A stretch of DNA of 64,000 nt from Polynucleobacter sp. MG-6-Vaara-E2 (GTDB taxonomy: Bacteria; Pseudomonadota; Gammaproteobacteria; Burkholderiales; Burkholderiaceae), in the NCBI RefSeq assembly GCF_018687695.1, contig NZ_CP061303.1:682001-746000 (forward strand), in the 5' to 3' direction. A program made the translations under genes and the position numbers. Below the pieces are notes generated by a model, which saw nothing but the letters and a program-made list of their open reading frames with translations, searched no databases and was not told the origin of the DNA. Of the stretch, positions 44,701 through 52,075 are shown one piece after another. The stretch's first letter is position 1. Each line of letters starts with the position of its first letter.

Positions 44701-45797
44701 CCTTGCCTTTGCACTCATCTATGAACTTTCGTTTGATTGATGAGCATGGGCGTCAATTAGAAGTCGAGCGTAACTTAACCCGACTGCGCTCTGAATACGG
44801 CCAGACAGCTCGCGATGCTTTTCAAGCGGTTGCTCAGGAAGTAGCCCAAGCAGAACTCGGAATTGAGCCCAGCACGCAGGCGATTACTAAGTCCAATAGC
44901 GCTGGTAAGTCAGATCAGGCTAGACGGGTGGAGCAGAGCGGCTATTGCACTTGGGAGTTTGGCGAGCTACCAGAAACTTTAGAGATTCAAAAAGGGAATA
45001 AGACCTTGTTCGGTTACCCAGCTTTAATTGACCGCGGTGATTATTGCGATCTTGAGGTGTTTGATGATTTGCTAGAAGCCCGCAAGCAGCATGCGCAAGG
45101 TTTGCGCCGTTTATTTGCATTGGGCAATAAAGACACACTCAAAGCATTACAAAAACAATTACCTGGGATTCGGGAATTGGGTTTGCTCTTTATTAATGTG
45201 GGTTCCGTTGAAAGTTTAATTGATCAGATACTCAACCTATCGATAGAGCGTGCTTTCTTAAATGAACCATTACCAAACAACGCAGAACAATTTACTGAGC
45301 GGATGCAAGCAGGTAAACCCAGATTGGCACTAATTGCCCAAGAAATATCACGCCATGCCTTAGCCGCATTACAGGCCTATGCTGATTTGCAAAAGAAGAT
45401 GGCGCAAGCCAAAGCAGCATCCCCCAGTGCTTATGCAGATATTCAATCGCAAGTACAAGGGCTGATTTTTCCTAAATTTGTGGCAGATATTCCCTATGCC
45501 CAATTGGTTCATCTACCGCGCTACTTAAAGGCGATTGCAATGCGGATCGATAAGATGCGGTCCAATCCATCTCGGGATGCCCAATGTCAAAAGGACTGGG
45601 AGTCTGTAGCTAGGCCCTGGCAAAAGCTAACGCAAGGCAGCAAGGGTGCTAATTACGCCATGACCGACGATCAAGCCTTGATCGATTTTCGTTGGCAATT
45701 AGAAGAGTTGAGGGTGGCTTTATATGCCCAAGAGCTTAAAACCCCAACCCCAATGTCCTTAAAGCGTTTAGAAAAAGTTTTGGCTAGCTTGCGCTAA
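41751..45797 (+). CDS. hrpA: ATP-dependent RNA helicase HrpA
   Basis: 1348 residues, a DEAH-box helicase; E. coli HrpA has about 1300. Walker A is GETGSGKT at residues 57-64, the DEAH motif is IIDEAHERS near residue 155, SAT follows at about 185, and motif VI is QRAGRCGRV near 375. The helicase-associated and OB-fold domains follow, with the long HrpA-specific C-terminal half (DUF3418). In E. coli HrpA resolves collided ribosomes. The start is GTG at 41751 with TAGGG directly before it; no better site is seen. Identification is certain, the exact start less so. Confidence 0.96.
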   Translation: MQELINQQKPKPITKPVPASNTGRRLDIRFPEELPVSGQRQLIKDALQSHQVVIVCGETGSGKTTQLPKICLDLGRGTINGGKLIGHTQPRRIAATATAKRIAQELGSPIGQDVGYQVRFADKTSHTASIKLMTDGILLAETQRDPQLKAYDTLIIDEAHERSLNIDFLLGYLRQLLPKRPDLKLIITSATIDAQRFAEHFAMNGKVAPVIEVSGRLFPVEQRYSPLEPDTKPDGKKESKTAKEIPDAVAEEIAKVWREGTSGAGDVLVFLPGEREIRDCAEALRKDHVLQQRFHPEVLSLFARQSVAEQERVFSPGNGRRIILTTNVAETSLTVPNIRYVIDSGLARVKRYSYRNKVEQLQIEPISQAAANQRAGRCGRVSDGICVRLYSEQDYQSRPKFTDPEILRSSLAAVLLRMSSLRLSKIQHFPFIDKPLGRAIADGVQLLDELGAIEFDEAQAGDGKDINNSFKLTQIGKQLADLPLDPRIGRMLLTAKEQNALKEVTIIASALATQDPRERPMDQGAAADQAHLQFADERSEFLSFVKLWNWYQDALQHKHSNRQLENLCRSKFLSPRRLREWRDVHGQLHTMLGEKGWKENASPATYEQVHLSLLNGLLGYVAKKEEDEKSQDRNSKTGGYVGARGIRPFIWPGSTIGKKGGAWILAGELQETSRMYARTIAKIEPQWVEKVAGHRLIKSLSDPFWDNRQGEVLVFERGTLYGLPIYHGRRVRYEPHNPEEARELFIRQALVQEEMFGRMDTPALQRETEADAKKKYSGTFGFFWHNRRLIKEIEALEHRSRRPDVLVDDDLLFAFYESRIPKGVCNREGLKAHLKKTPDLDAQLRLEKADLMRHEAAGITVDRYPKVMKVGGAELNLTYHFEPGSPKDGVTLVIPLAQLNQVDGRRCEWLVPGMCEEKILLLLKTLPQKLRRHCVPLPDYAKSYLERKLDSNQFGVGDFLDSLIEDIRKERGLEIKRTDFRPEALPLHSSMNFRLIDEHGRQLEVERNLTRLRSEYGQTARDAFQAVAQEVAQAELGIEPSTQAITKSNSAGKSDQARRVEQSGYCTWEFGELPETLEIQKGNKTLFGYPALIDRGDYCDLEVFDDLLEARKQHAQGLRRLFALGNKDTLKALQKQLPGIRELGLLFINVGSVESLIDQILNLSIERAFLNEPLPNNAEQFTERMQAGKPRLALIAQEISRHALAALQAYADLQKKMAQAKAASPSAYADIQSQVQGLIFPKFVADIPYAQLVHLPRYLKAIAMRIDKMRSNPSRDAQCQKDWESVARPWQKLTQGSKGANYAMTDDQALIDFRWQLEELRVALYAQELKTPTPMSLKRLEKVLASLR

Positions 45798-45867
45798 GTC
45801 AAATCCACCGCTAAATAGTGGGCATTTAGAGTTCAGCCAAGCCCTCAGCATTGCTTACAATGTGGTT

Positions 45868-46881
45868 ATGTATAAATTTACCAAGATTAGAGCTTTTTGC
45901 ACTATTGCCCTTTCAGTCGGTTTTGTCTCAATAACACATCAAGCCTTAGCTCAAGCTCCGGCAGCTCCAGCCCAGCCCAAATTAGCAGTGATTCTCAATT
46001 CAGGTCAAGCATCTGTCAGCTTGATTGATATGCAAACTCGCCAAGTGGTGAAAACGGTTCCTGTTGGCAAAGAGCCTCATCACTTGATGATGACGCCAGA
46101 TGAAAAAACGTTATTGATTGCTAACGCAGCAGGTAATGACGTCGTACTCATGAATCCAGTGAGTGGTGAAATCACGGGTCGTGTACCAAATATTATTGAT
46201 CCATATCAGGTTGGCTATTCTCCCAATCACAAATGGTTTGTGGCTAACGGCAATCGTTTAGATCGCGTAGATATATATTCTGCCAATGGCGCCGATTTGA
46301 AATTGGCTAAGACGGTGAAGTTGGCGAAGACCCCAAGTCACATTGCATTTACTTCGGATAGCAAAATTGCTTTTATCACTTTGCAAGACTCGAGTGAGTT
46401 AGCTGCGATTGATTTAGAAACTCAAAAAGTATTATGGGTGATGCCTACAGGAAAAGTTCCAGCAGGCCTGTGGATGACGCCGGGCGATCAATATCTTTTG
46501 GTTGGTATTACTGGTGAAGATAACGTTCAAGTCATTGATTGGAAGAATCGCAAAGAAGTGAAGCGTATCTTTACAGGCAAGGGGGCACACAACTTCCGCC
46601 CTTTGGGTGATAAGAAGCATGTATTTGTCAGTAATCGTATTGCTTCCAGTATTAGCCTAATTAATATGCAAACCTTAGAGAAGGTGGGCGATATCACTGG
46701 TTTACCTTCAGGTCCTGACGATATGGAAATTACCCCCGATGGTAAGACGATGTGGGTGACTTTCCGTTTTGCTAAAAAAGTGGGTGTGATTGATATTCCG
46801 ACGATGAAACTAGTCACCGTGATCCCAGTTGGTAAATCTCCGCATGGTGTCTTCTTTTATCCAAGAGCCTCATGGGAGTAA
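45868..46881 (+). CDS. Periplasmic YncE-like beta-propeller protein
   Basis: About 337 residues. A signal peptide ends near ALA (residue 27), so the protein is exported. The rest is a seven-bladed propeller of YVTN/40-residue repeats, with recurring VPVGKEPHHLMMTPDEKTL, FTGKGAHNFRPLGDKKHVFV and VIPVGKSPHGVFFYP type blades (each a repeat unit). Such proteins resemble YncE and the propellers found near PQQ or cytochrome systems; the role is unknown. ATG 45868 or GTG 45862 could start it. It is followed after 29 bases by a deacetylase. Confidence 0.8.
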   Translation: MYKFTKIRAFCTIALSVGFVSITHQALAQAPAAPAQPKLAVILNSGQASVSLIDMQTRQVVKTVPVGKEPHHLMMTPDEKTLLIANAAGNDVVLMNPVSGEITGRVPNIIDPYQVGYSPNHKWFVANGNRLDRVDIYSANGADLKLAKTVKLAKTPSHIAFTSDSKIAFITLQDSSELAAIDLETQKVLWVMPTGKVPAGLWMTPGDQYLLVGITGEDNVQVIDWKNRKEVKRIFTGKGAHNFRPLGDKKHVFVSNRIASSISLINMQTLEKVGDITGLPSGPDDMEITPDGKTMWVTFRFAKKVGVIDIPTMKLVTVIPVGKSPHGVFFYPRASWE

Positions 46882-46910
46882 TGGCTTAGCCTTATTCATG
46901 CCAATCATCA

Positions 46911-47699
46911 ATGAAGCGCAATCTGATTACCCGTCTAGCAGCCGCACTCTTGTTCGGCTGTTTTTCATTGAGCGCTAATGCACAAACTGCTAGTTGCAAT
47001 AAGACGGTATATCTCACTTTTGATACGGGCAACATGTCCGTTGCTAATAAGGTTGCTGAAATCTTAAAGCGACAAGACGTTAAAGCTACTTTCTTTCTAG
47101 CAAATGAAAAAACCTTTCGCGGAGATTTTGCTTTAGATGAATCTTGGAAACCCTTTTGGCAGCAACTTGCCAAAGAAGGTCATCACTTTGGTAGTCATAC
47201 CTACGACCATGACTATTTTGTAAAAGATGCCCCTAAGGGACAGGTGTTTGAGAAGCCACAGTTTGGTACCAAGGCGGGCGAAACCCTTCTATATAACGAA
47301 GCGACTATGTGCAAAGAGATTCGCCGGGTGGATCAGCGCTTTCAGGAGATGACCAATCAACCCTTACAAAAAATCTGGCGTGCACCAGGTGGCAAAACTT
47401 CTCCAACCTTAATTCGGATCGGGGACATGTGTGGCTATCAACATATTGGCTGGGCTCCTGCAGGATTTTTGGGGGATGAACTTAATTCTGACAAGCACCC
47501 CAATCACTTGCTATTAGAAAAAGCTACTCGAGATATTAAAGACGGCGACATCACGATGGCGCACCTTGGCATTTGGTCCAGAAAAGATCCTTGGGCACCT
47601 GCGGTGCTAGAGCAATTGATCGTAAATTTGAAGCAGCGAGGCTTTTGTTTCGGTTTATTGCCCACTGAGCACAAAAATTCTGTAGATCAGTCAAAATAG
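46911..47699 (+). CDS. Exported polysaccharide deacetylase family protein
   Basis: 262 residues with a signal peptide (1-24, cleavage after ANA). The NodB domain starts with KTVYLTFDTG (residues 31-40). In typical deacetylases this motif is TFDDG, where the first Asp is the catalytic base and the second binds metal; here the second Asp is Thr (T39). The histidine pair H96 and H100 (SHTYDH) is kept, as are RAPGGKTSP and the late HLGIWS. I recall a Burkholderiales subgroup with TFDTG, so the change may be a subfamily trait. The substrate (peptidoglycan, exopolysaccharide or other) is unknown. Confidence 0.82.
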   Translation: MKRNLITRLAAALLFGCFSLSANAQTASCNKTVYLTFDTGNMSVANKVAEILKRQDVKATFFLANEKTFRGDFALDESWKPFWQQLAKEGHHFGSHTYDHDYFVKDAPKGQVFEKPQFGTKAGETLLYNEATMCKEIRRVDQRFQEMTNQPLQKIWRAPGGKTSPTLIRIGDMCGYQHIGWAPAGFLGDELNSDKHPNHLLLEKATRDIKDGDITMAHLGIWSRKDPWAPAVLEQLIVNLKQRGFCFGLLPTEHKNSVDQSK

Positions 47700-47702
47700 A
47701 GC

Positions 47703-48674
47703 ATGGACTTAAGCTCAATCACCTCGGCAATCGCAAATGCTTACGGCAGTGCTCAGGAATGGCTTTTCTCAAATATTGTTGGGCCAGCGCTGTATCAATT
47801 GGATTTGATGTCTTGGGCAGAGGATGCCTTTGATGGGGTCGATTGGTTTTTGTTTGGCTGTATTCAAATTGCATTGATTATTTTGGTGTTGCGGACTTGG
47901 GAACGTTTTAATCCAGCTGAGCCACAAGAGCGCTTATCAACTTCAAGCAAAGCCGATATTTTCTACACCTTGTTTCATCGCTTGGGCATCTTTCACGGTC
48001 TAATCTTTATTGCACTATCAGGATTTTTCTTTGAAATCGATTCAATCTTGCATGATTTTCGCTTTGATCGTTTGAATGTTGAGGGTTGGTGGCCTGGAGT
48101 AACAACGATTCCTTGGGTCAGTTTTTTATGCTACCTAGTCTTACTTGATTTCGTTGATTACCTCTACCATCGCGCATCGCATGCCTTTAACTGGTGGTGG
48201 CAGTTGCATGCCTTGCATCACAGTCAAACTGTCATGACTGCATGGTCAGATAATCGCAATCATTTTTTGGATGACATCATGCGTGCGGTAGTGATGGCAT
48301 TTTTCGCACTTTTGTTTGGTGTTTCGCCAGGGCAATTCATTGCGCTGGTTGCATTAAGTCAATTTATTCAAAGTTGGCAGCACTCCAACATCAAAGTGCA
48401 TTTAGGGTCAGCACGTTATCTTCTCATTTCCCCGATGTATCACCGTATGCACCATGCAGTAGGTTATGGTCATGAGGCGATTGGCAAGCCAGGGGTATTG
48501 GGTGGATGTAATTTTGGCATCTTATTTCCATGGTGGGATATGGTTTTTAAGACAGCAATCTTCCCCAAGGCGGTTTATCCCACAGGCGTGCGCAACTTGA
48601 ATGTTTCTCAAAACGTCATCACTCAGCAGTGGCAGGGCTTAGTTCACGCGTTCAAAGAGTTATTGCCTAAGTAA
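47703..48674 (+). CDS. Sterol desaturase / fatty acid hydroxylase family membrane protein
   Basis: 323 residues with several membrane helices. The eight-histidine di-iron pattern is visible: YHRASH, HALHH and HRMHH, plus NHFLDD between them. Such proteins use oxygen to hydroxylate or desaturate lipids; in bacteria they act on hopanoids, ornithine lipids, carotenoids or alkylglycerols. No sterol genes are nearby, so a membrane-lipid role is likelier. It starts three bases after the deacetylase stop, indicating one transcript. Confidence 0.88.
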   Translation: MDLSSITSAIANAYGSAQEWLFSNIVGPALYQLDLMSWAEDAFDGVDWFLFGCIQIALIILVLRTWERFNPAEPQERLSTSSKADIFYTLFHRLGIFHGLIFIALSGFFFEIDSILHDFRFDRLNVEGWWPGVTTIPWVSFLCYLVLLDFVDYLYHRASHAFNWWWQLHALHHSQTVMTAWSDNRNHFLDDIMRAVVMAFFALLFGVSPGQFIALVALSQFIQSWQHSNIKVHLGSARYLLISPMYHRMHHAVGYGHEAIGKPGVLGGCNFGILFPWWDMVFKTAIFPKAVYPTGVRNLNVSQNVITQQWQGLVHAFKELLPK

Positions 48675-48703
48675 GCATACTCAAGGTATGTCATAGGAGT
48701 TAT

Positions 48704-49576
48704 ATGGTCGGATTGCAGCAAGTATTTAAATCGTTTGGACTTGCGCTGGTAGGAACGATGCATCCTCGCATGCTGTGGTTAAGCTTGCGACCATTTTTAA
48801 TCGTCTCCGTTTTATGGGGTTGCCTCATCTGGCTCACCTGGACCCCAGCACTTGAGGCCTTGAGTATTTTTCTCACAACCTCCATGTTTACAAGTTGGAT
48901 TCAGGAAGGACTTGTTTGGGCCGGCTTTGAAAATGCCCGAGCGTGGATCGCGCCTCTCTTTTTTGTGATGCTGATTATTCCTTTGATCACGATTAGTCTA
49001 TTAGTATTTATTGCTTTTTCTACCGTGCCGTACATCGTTAATATTGTGGCTCGGCAATCCGCCTATCATGGCTTGGAATGTAAGCAGGGCGGCGGTTTCA
49101 TTGGCAGTCTGATTTACACACTATGGTCAGCGCTGATTTGTTTAGCATTAGTGATGCTTACTTTGCCGGTGTGGTGGGTTCCACCACTGGTTGCAGTGTT
49201 GCCTCCCTTGCTATGGGGTTGGCTAACTATGCGACTCATGTCGTATGACGTATTAGCAAAACATGCAAGCAGTCAGGAGCGCGATATCCTGCTTGAGAAA
49301 TATCGCTGGCCATTGCTTACGATGGGCGTTATCTCGGGCATGCTCGGAGCGGTACCAACATTCTTTTGGGCTACCTCTGCGTTAGCTCTGGTGTTGTTTC
49401 CTATTGTGAGCTTCGTGGCACTTTGGATTTATTCTTTAATCTTTGTGTTCGCAGCGCTTTGGTTTAGTCATTTCCTATTAGATGCCTTGCAAACACTCAG
49501 ACAAGAAGAGTTAGAAAAATCCTTAACAGTTGAAACACGCGTGGTAGATCCGGAGCTTCCTTATCATGGCCAATGA
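48704..49576 (+). CDS. EI24 domain membrane protein
   Basis: 290 residues with about six hydrophobic segments and the EI24/CysZ-like pattern: an amphipathic start (VGLQQVFKSFGLALVGTMHP), a long helical pair, and the MRLMSYDVLAKHAS loop. CysZ is a sulfate channel in E. coli, but this subfamily in betaproteobacteria is not shown to transport sulfate. A strong ATAGGAG precedes the ATG. The end overlaps the next gene by 11 bases. Confidence 0.8.
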   Translation: MVGLQQVFKSFGLALVGTMHPRMLWLSLRPFLIVSVLWGCLIWLTWTPALEALSIFLTTSMFTSWIQEGLVWAGFENARAWIAPLFFVMLIIPLITISLLVFIAFSTVPYIVNIVARQSAYHGLECKQGGGFIGSLIYTLWSALICLALVMLTLPVWWVPPLVAVLPPLLWGWLTMRLMSYDVLAKHASSQERDILLEKYRWPLLTMGVISGMLGAVPTFFWATSALALVLFPIVSFVALWIYSLIFVFAALWFSHFLLDALQTLRQEELEKSLTVETRVVDPELPYHGQ

Positions 49577-50438
49577 ATTGGTTGATGCAGTGAAAAAAGT
49601 TGAAGTTGATACACCATCAACTGCCGCTGCTACACGGCGATTTGGATTAATTGTGATTGGCGATGAAATCCTATCGGGTCGTCGTCAAGATAAACATATG
49701 AGTAAACTCATTGAGCTACTCAATGAGCGGGGCTTGAGTCTGTCATGGGCAAAGTATGTTGCTGATGACCCGGAGCAAATTACCGCAACCTTAAAAGCGA
49801 GTTTTGTTAGTGGTGATGTTGTATTTAGTACGGGCGGTATTGGCGCAACTCCTGATGACCACACACGTCAGTGCGCAGCATTGGCACTGGGAACTAAAAC
49901 GCAATTGCATCCTACTGCACAAGAACTGATTGCAGGGCGTATTCAATCAATGGCTGAGGGCGATCCGATTAAAGCGGATCTAAGCACTCCAGAGAATCAG
50001 CATCGTTTCAAGATGGGTGAGTTTCCGATTGGCAGCGAAATCATTCCGAATCCTTATAACCAAATCCCTGGCTTTCGGATTAAAGAGCATCACTTCGTTC
50101 CTGGCTTTCCAGTCATGGCTGCACCGATGATGGCGTGGTGTTTAGATACGCATTACAAAGATCTCTTTCATCAAGAGAACTGGGCTGAGCAAAGTTTTAT
50201 CGTGCCTAAAGGCATTGAGTCAACTTTGACCCCCTTAATGGAGCGTATTGAGGCTAATTTCCCTGGGGTTAAGGTCTTTAGTTTGCCTTCAGTGGGGGAC
50301 ACCGGTAAGGGTGGCGTATATGCCCAAAGACATATCGAACTTGGTATTAAAGGTAACGCAAATCTGCTAGAAAGTGCTTGGATTGCCCTAAGAACGGGCA
50401 CGCAGGAGCTGGGCTATGAGATCCACGATATTAGCTAA
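49566..50438 (+). CDS. CinA-type molybdopterin-binding domain protein
   Basis: 290 residues. FGLIVIGDEILSGRRQDKH and VFSTGGIGATPDDHTRQ are the MoaB/MogA-type nucleotide or pterin-binding blocks found in the N-terminal half of CinA. The C-terminal amidase domain (PncC) is absent, so it is the short COG1058-only form, likely an ADP-ribose or NAD-related pyrophosphatase. It overlaps the EI24 gene and ends the transcript before the glnA control region. Confidence 0.88.
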   Translation: MANELVDAVKKVEVDTPSTAAATRRFGLIVIGDEILSGRRQDKHMSKLIELLNERGLSLSWAKYVADDPEQITATLKASFVSGDVVFSTGGIGATPDDHTRQCAALALGTKTQLHPTAQELIAGRIQSMAEGDPIKADLSTPENQHRFKMGEFPIGSEIIPNPYNQIPGFRIKEHHFVPGFPVMAAPMMAWCLDTHYKDLFHQENWAEQSFIVPKGIESTLTPLMERIEANFPGVKVFSLPSVGDTGKGGVYAQRHIELGIKGNANLLESAWIALRTGTQELGYEIHDIS

Positions 50439-50445
50439 GGCCCAA

Positions 50446-50464
50446 TTGCACTAAAACGGTGCAA
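50446..50464. promoter_or_regulatory. NtrC box 1 upstream of glnA
   Basis: TTGCACTAAAACGGTGCAA has perfect TTGCAC/GTGCAA arms and matches the NtrC consensus GCAC-N7-GTGC. Its centre lies about 136 bases before the start predicted from the sigma-54-like element, an enhancer-like position as at E. coli glnAp2. Confidence 0.75.
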
Positions 50465-50499
50465 ATCATCTATTTATAGGTTAAATAGGGAGTAATTGA

Positions 50500-50514
50500 G
50501 CACTTAATTAGTGC
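50500..50514. promoter_or_regulatory. NtrC box 2 upstream of glnA
   Basis: GCACTTAATTAGTGC is a second perfect GCACT/AGTGC inverted repeat, 52 bases (about five helical turns) from the first, so bound dimers would lie on the same face of the DNA and could cooperate. Confidence 0.7.
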
Positions 50515-50564
50515 AATAATGGCTATTCCCCATTGTTTGCTTCAGTAAATTACTTACATCCGTT

Positions 50565-50581
50565 AGGCATGTTGAATGCCT
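50565..50581 (+). promoter_or_regulatory. Sigma-54-like -24/-12 element of glnA
   Basis: AGGCATGTTGAATGCCT has GG at 50566-50567 and GC at 50578-50579 with exactly 10 bases between, and GGCATG-N4-ATGC resembles the TGGCACG-N4-TTGC consensus. It is also a 6-base inverted repeat, so an operator or hairpin is an alternative reading. The expected start is near 50591. I found no convincing sigma-70 promoter in 50439-50645. Confidence 0.5.
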
Positions 50582-50645
50582 GGAATGAACAAGGGTGTAT
50601 GCCTTAAGTTTGAATTCCGAGTTTTAGTTAATAGAGGAGATTTGC

Positions 50646-52061
50646 ATGACGAAGACCGTCGCTGATGTGATGAAGTTAGTTAAAGAGAAAGAATGTACTT
50701 TCGTTGATTTCCGCTTTGTGGATACAAAGGGTAAAGAGCAGCATGTGTCTGTTCCTATTTCTGCATTTGATGAAAGTAAGTTTGAGGATGGTCATGCATT
50801 TGACGGTTCATCTATTGCTGGTTGGAAAGGTATTGAAGCTTCTGACATGTTGCTTAAACCAGATCCAACAGCTGCTTACATCGATCCATTCTATGAAGAG
50901 CCAACCTTGGTTCTCACCTGCGACGTTATTGAGCCAGCAGATGGCAAAGGTTACGACCGCGATCCACGTTCTATTGCTAAACGCGCTGAAGCTTACTTAA
51001 AGAGCACTGGCCTAGGTGATGCTGCTTACTTTGGCCCTGAGCCAGAATTCTTTATTTTTGATGGCGTTCGTTGGGGTGCCGACATGCAGGGTTGCTTCGT
51101 GAAGATTGATTCCGAAGAAGCTCCATGGTCATCTGGTAATGAAATCGAGGGTGGCAACACTGGTCACCGTCCAGGAAAGAAGGGTGGTTATTTCCCAGTT
51201 GCACCAGTTGATACATTCCAGGATATGCGCTCTGAAATGTGCTTGATTCTCGAATCATTAGGCATTCCAGTTGAAGTTCATCACCATGAAGTTGCTGGTC
51301 AAGGCCAAAACGAATTGGGTACTAAGTTCAGCACATTGGTGCAACGCGCTGACTGGACTATCTGGCAGAAGTATGTAATCCAAAACGTTGCACACGCCTA
51401 TGGCAAGACAGCAACCTTTATGCCTAAGCCAGTTGTTGGCGATAACGGTTCAGGTATGCACGTTCACCAATCTGTTTGGAAGAACGGCGAGAACTTATTT
51501 GCTGGTAATGGTTATGCTGGTTTGTCAGAGTTCGCTCTCTACTACATCGGCGGTATCATCAAGCACGCTAAGGCATTGAACGCGATTACCAACCCAGGTA
51601 CAAACTCATACAAGCGTTTGGTTCCAGGCTTTGAGGCTCCAGTGAAGCTTGCTTACTCAGCACGTAACCGTTCTGCTTCTATTCGTATTCCGCACGTATC
51701 TAGTCCTAAGGGTCGTCGTATTGAAACTCGTTTCCCAGACCCGTTGGCCAACCCATACTTGGCATTCTCTGCCTTGTTGATGGCTGGTTTGGATGGTGTT
51801 CAGAACAAGATTCATCCTGGCGATGCTGCTGATAAGAACTTGTATGACTTGCCACCAGAAGAAGATGCAAAGATCCCAACCGTTTGTGCAAGCTTGGAAG
51901 AAGCATTGGCTGCACTCGAGAAAGATCATGAGTTCTTGACTCGCGGTGGTGTATTCACTCAGTCCATGATTGATGCATATATCAATTTGAAGATGGATGA
52001 TGTCACACGTTTCCGTATGACTACCCATCCTATCGAATTTGATATGTACTACTCCCTGTAA
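50646..52061 (+). CDS. glnA: Glutamine synthetase, type I
   Basis: 471 residues, exactly the usual GSI-beta length. It makes glutamine from glutamate, ammonia and ATP, the central entry point for nitrogen. FDGSSIAGWKGIEASDM, FGPEPEFFIFD and NGSGMHVHQSVWK are hallmark blocks. The adenylylation tyrosine is Y400 in NLYDLPPEE, so GlnE control is expected. The ATG has AGAGGAG upstream. Two NtrC boxes and a sigma-54-like element precede it and ntrBC follow, the classical nitrogen-control arrangement. Identification is certain. Confidence 0.99.
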   Translation: MTKTVADVMKLVKEKECTFVDFRFVDTKGKEQHVSVPISAFDESKFEDGHAFDGSSIAGWKGIEASDMLLKPDPTAAYIDPFYEEPTLVLTCDVIEPADGKGYDRDPRSIAKRAEAYLKSTGLGDAAYFGPEPEFFIFDGVRWGADMQGCFVKIDSEEAPWSSGNEIEGGNTGHRPGKKGGYFPVAPVDTFQDMRSEMCLILESLGIPVEVHHHEVAGQGQNELGTKFSTLVQRADWTIWQKYVIQNVAHAYGKTATFMPKPVVGDNGSGMHVHQSVWKNGENLFAGNGYAGLSEFALYYIGGIIKHAKALNAITNPGTNSYKRLVPGFEAPVKLAYSARNRSASIRIPHVSSPKGRRIETRFPDPLANPYLAFSALLMAGLDGVQNKIHPGDAADKNLYDLPPEEDAKIPTVCASLEEALAALEKDHEFLTRGGVFTQSMIDAYINLKMDDVTRFRMTTHPIEFDMYYSL

Positions 52062-52075
52062 GCGAAGGAGAGAAC

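Noticed and set aside
50521..50545. TGGC...TTTGC as a sigma-54 promoter of glnA
   Set aside because: The GG to GC distance is wrong; the element at 50566-50579 has the correct 10-base spacing.
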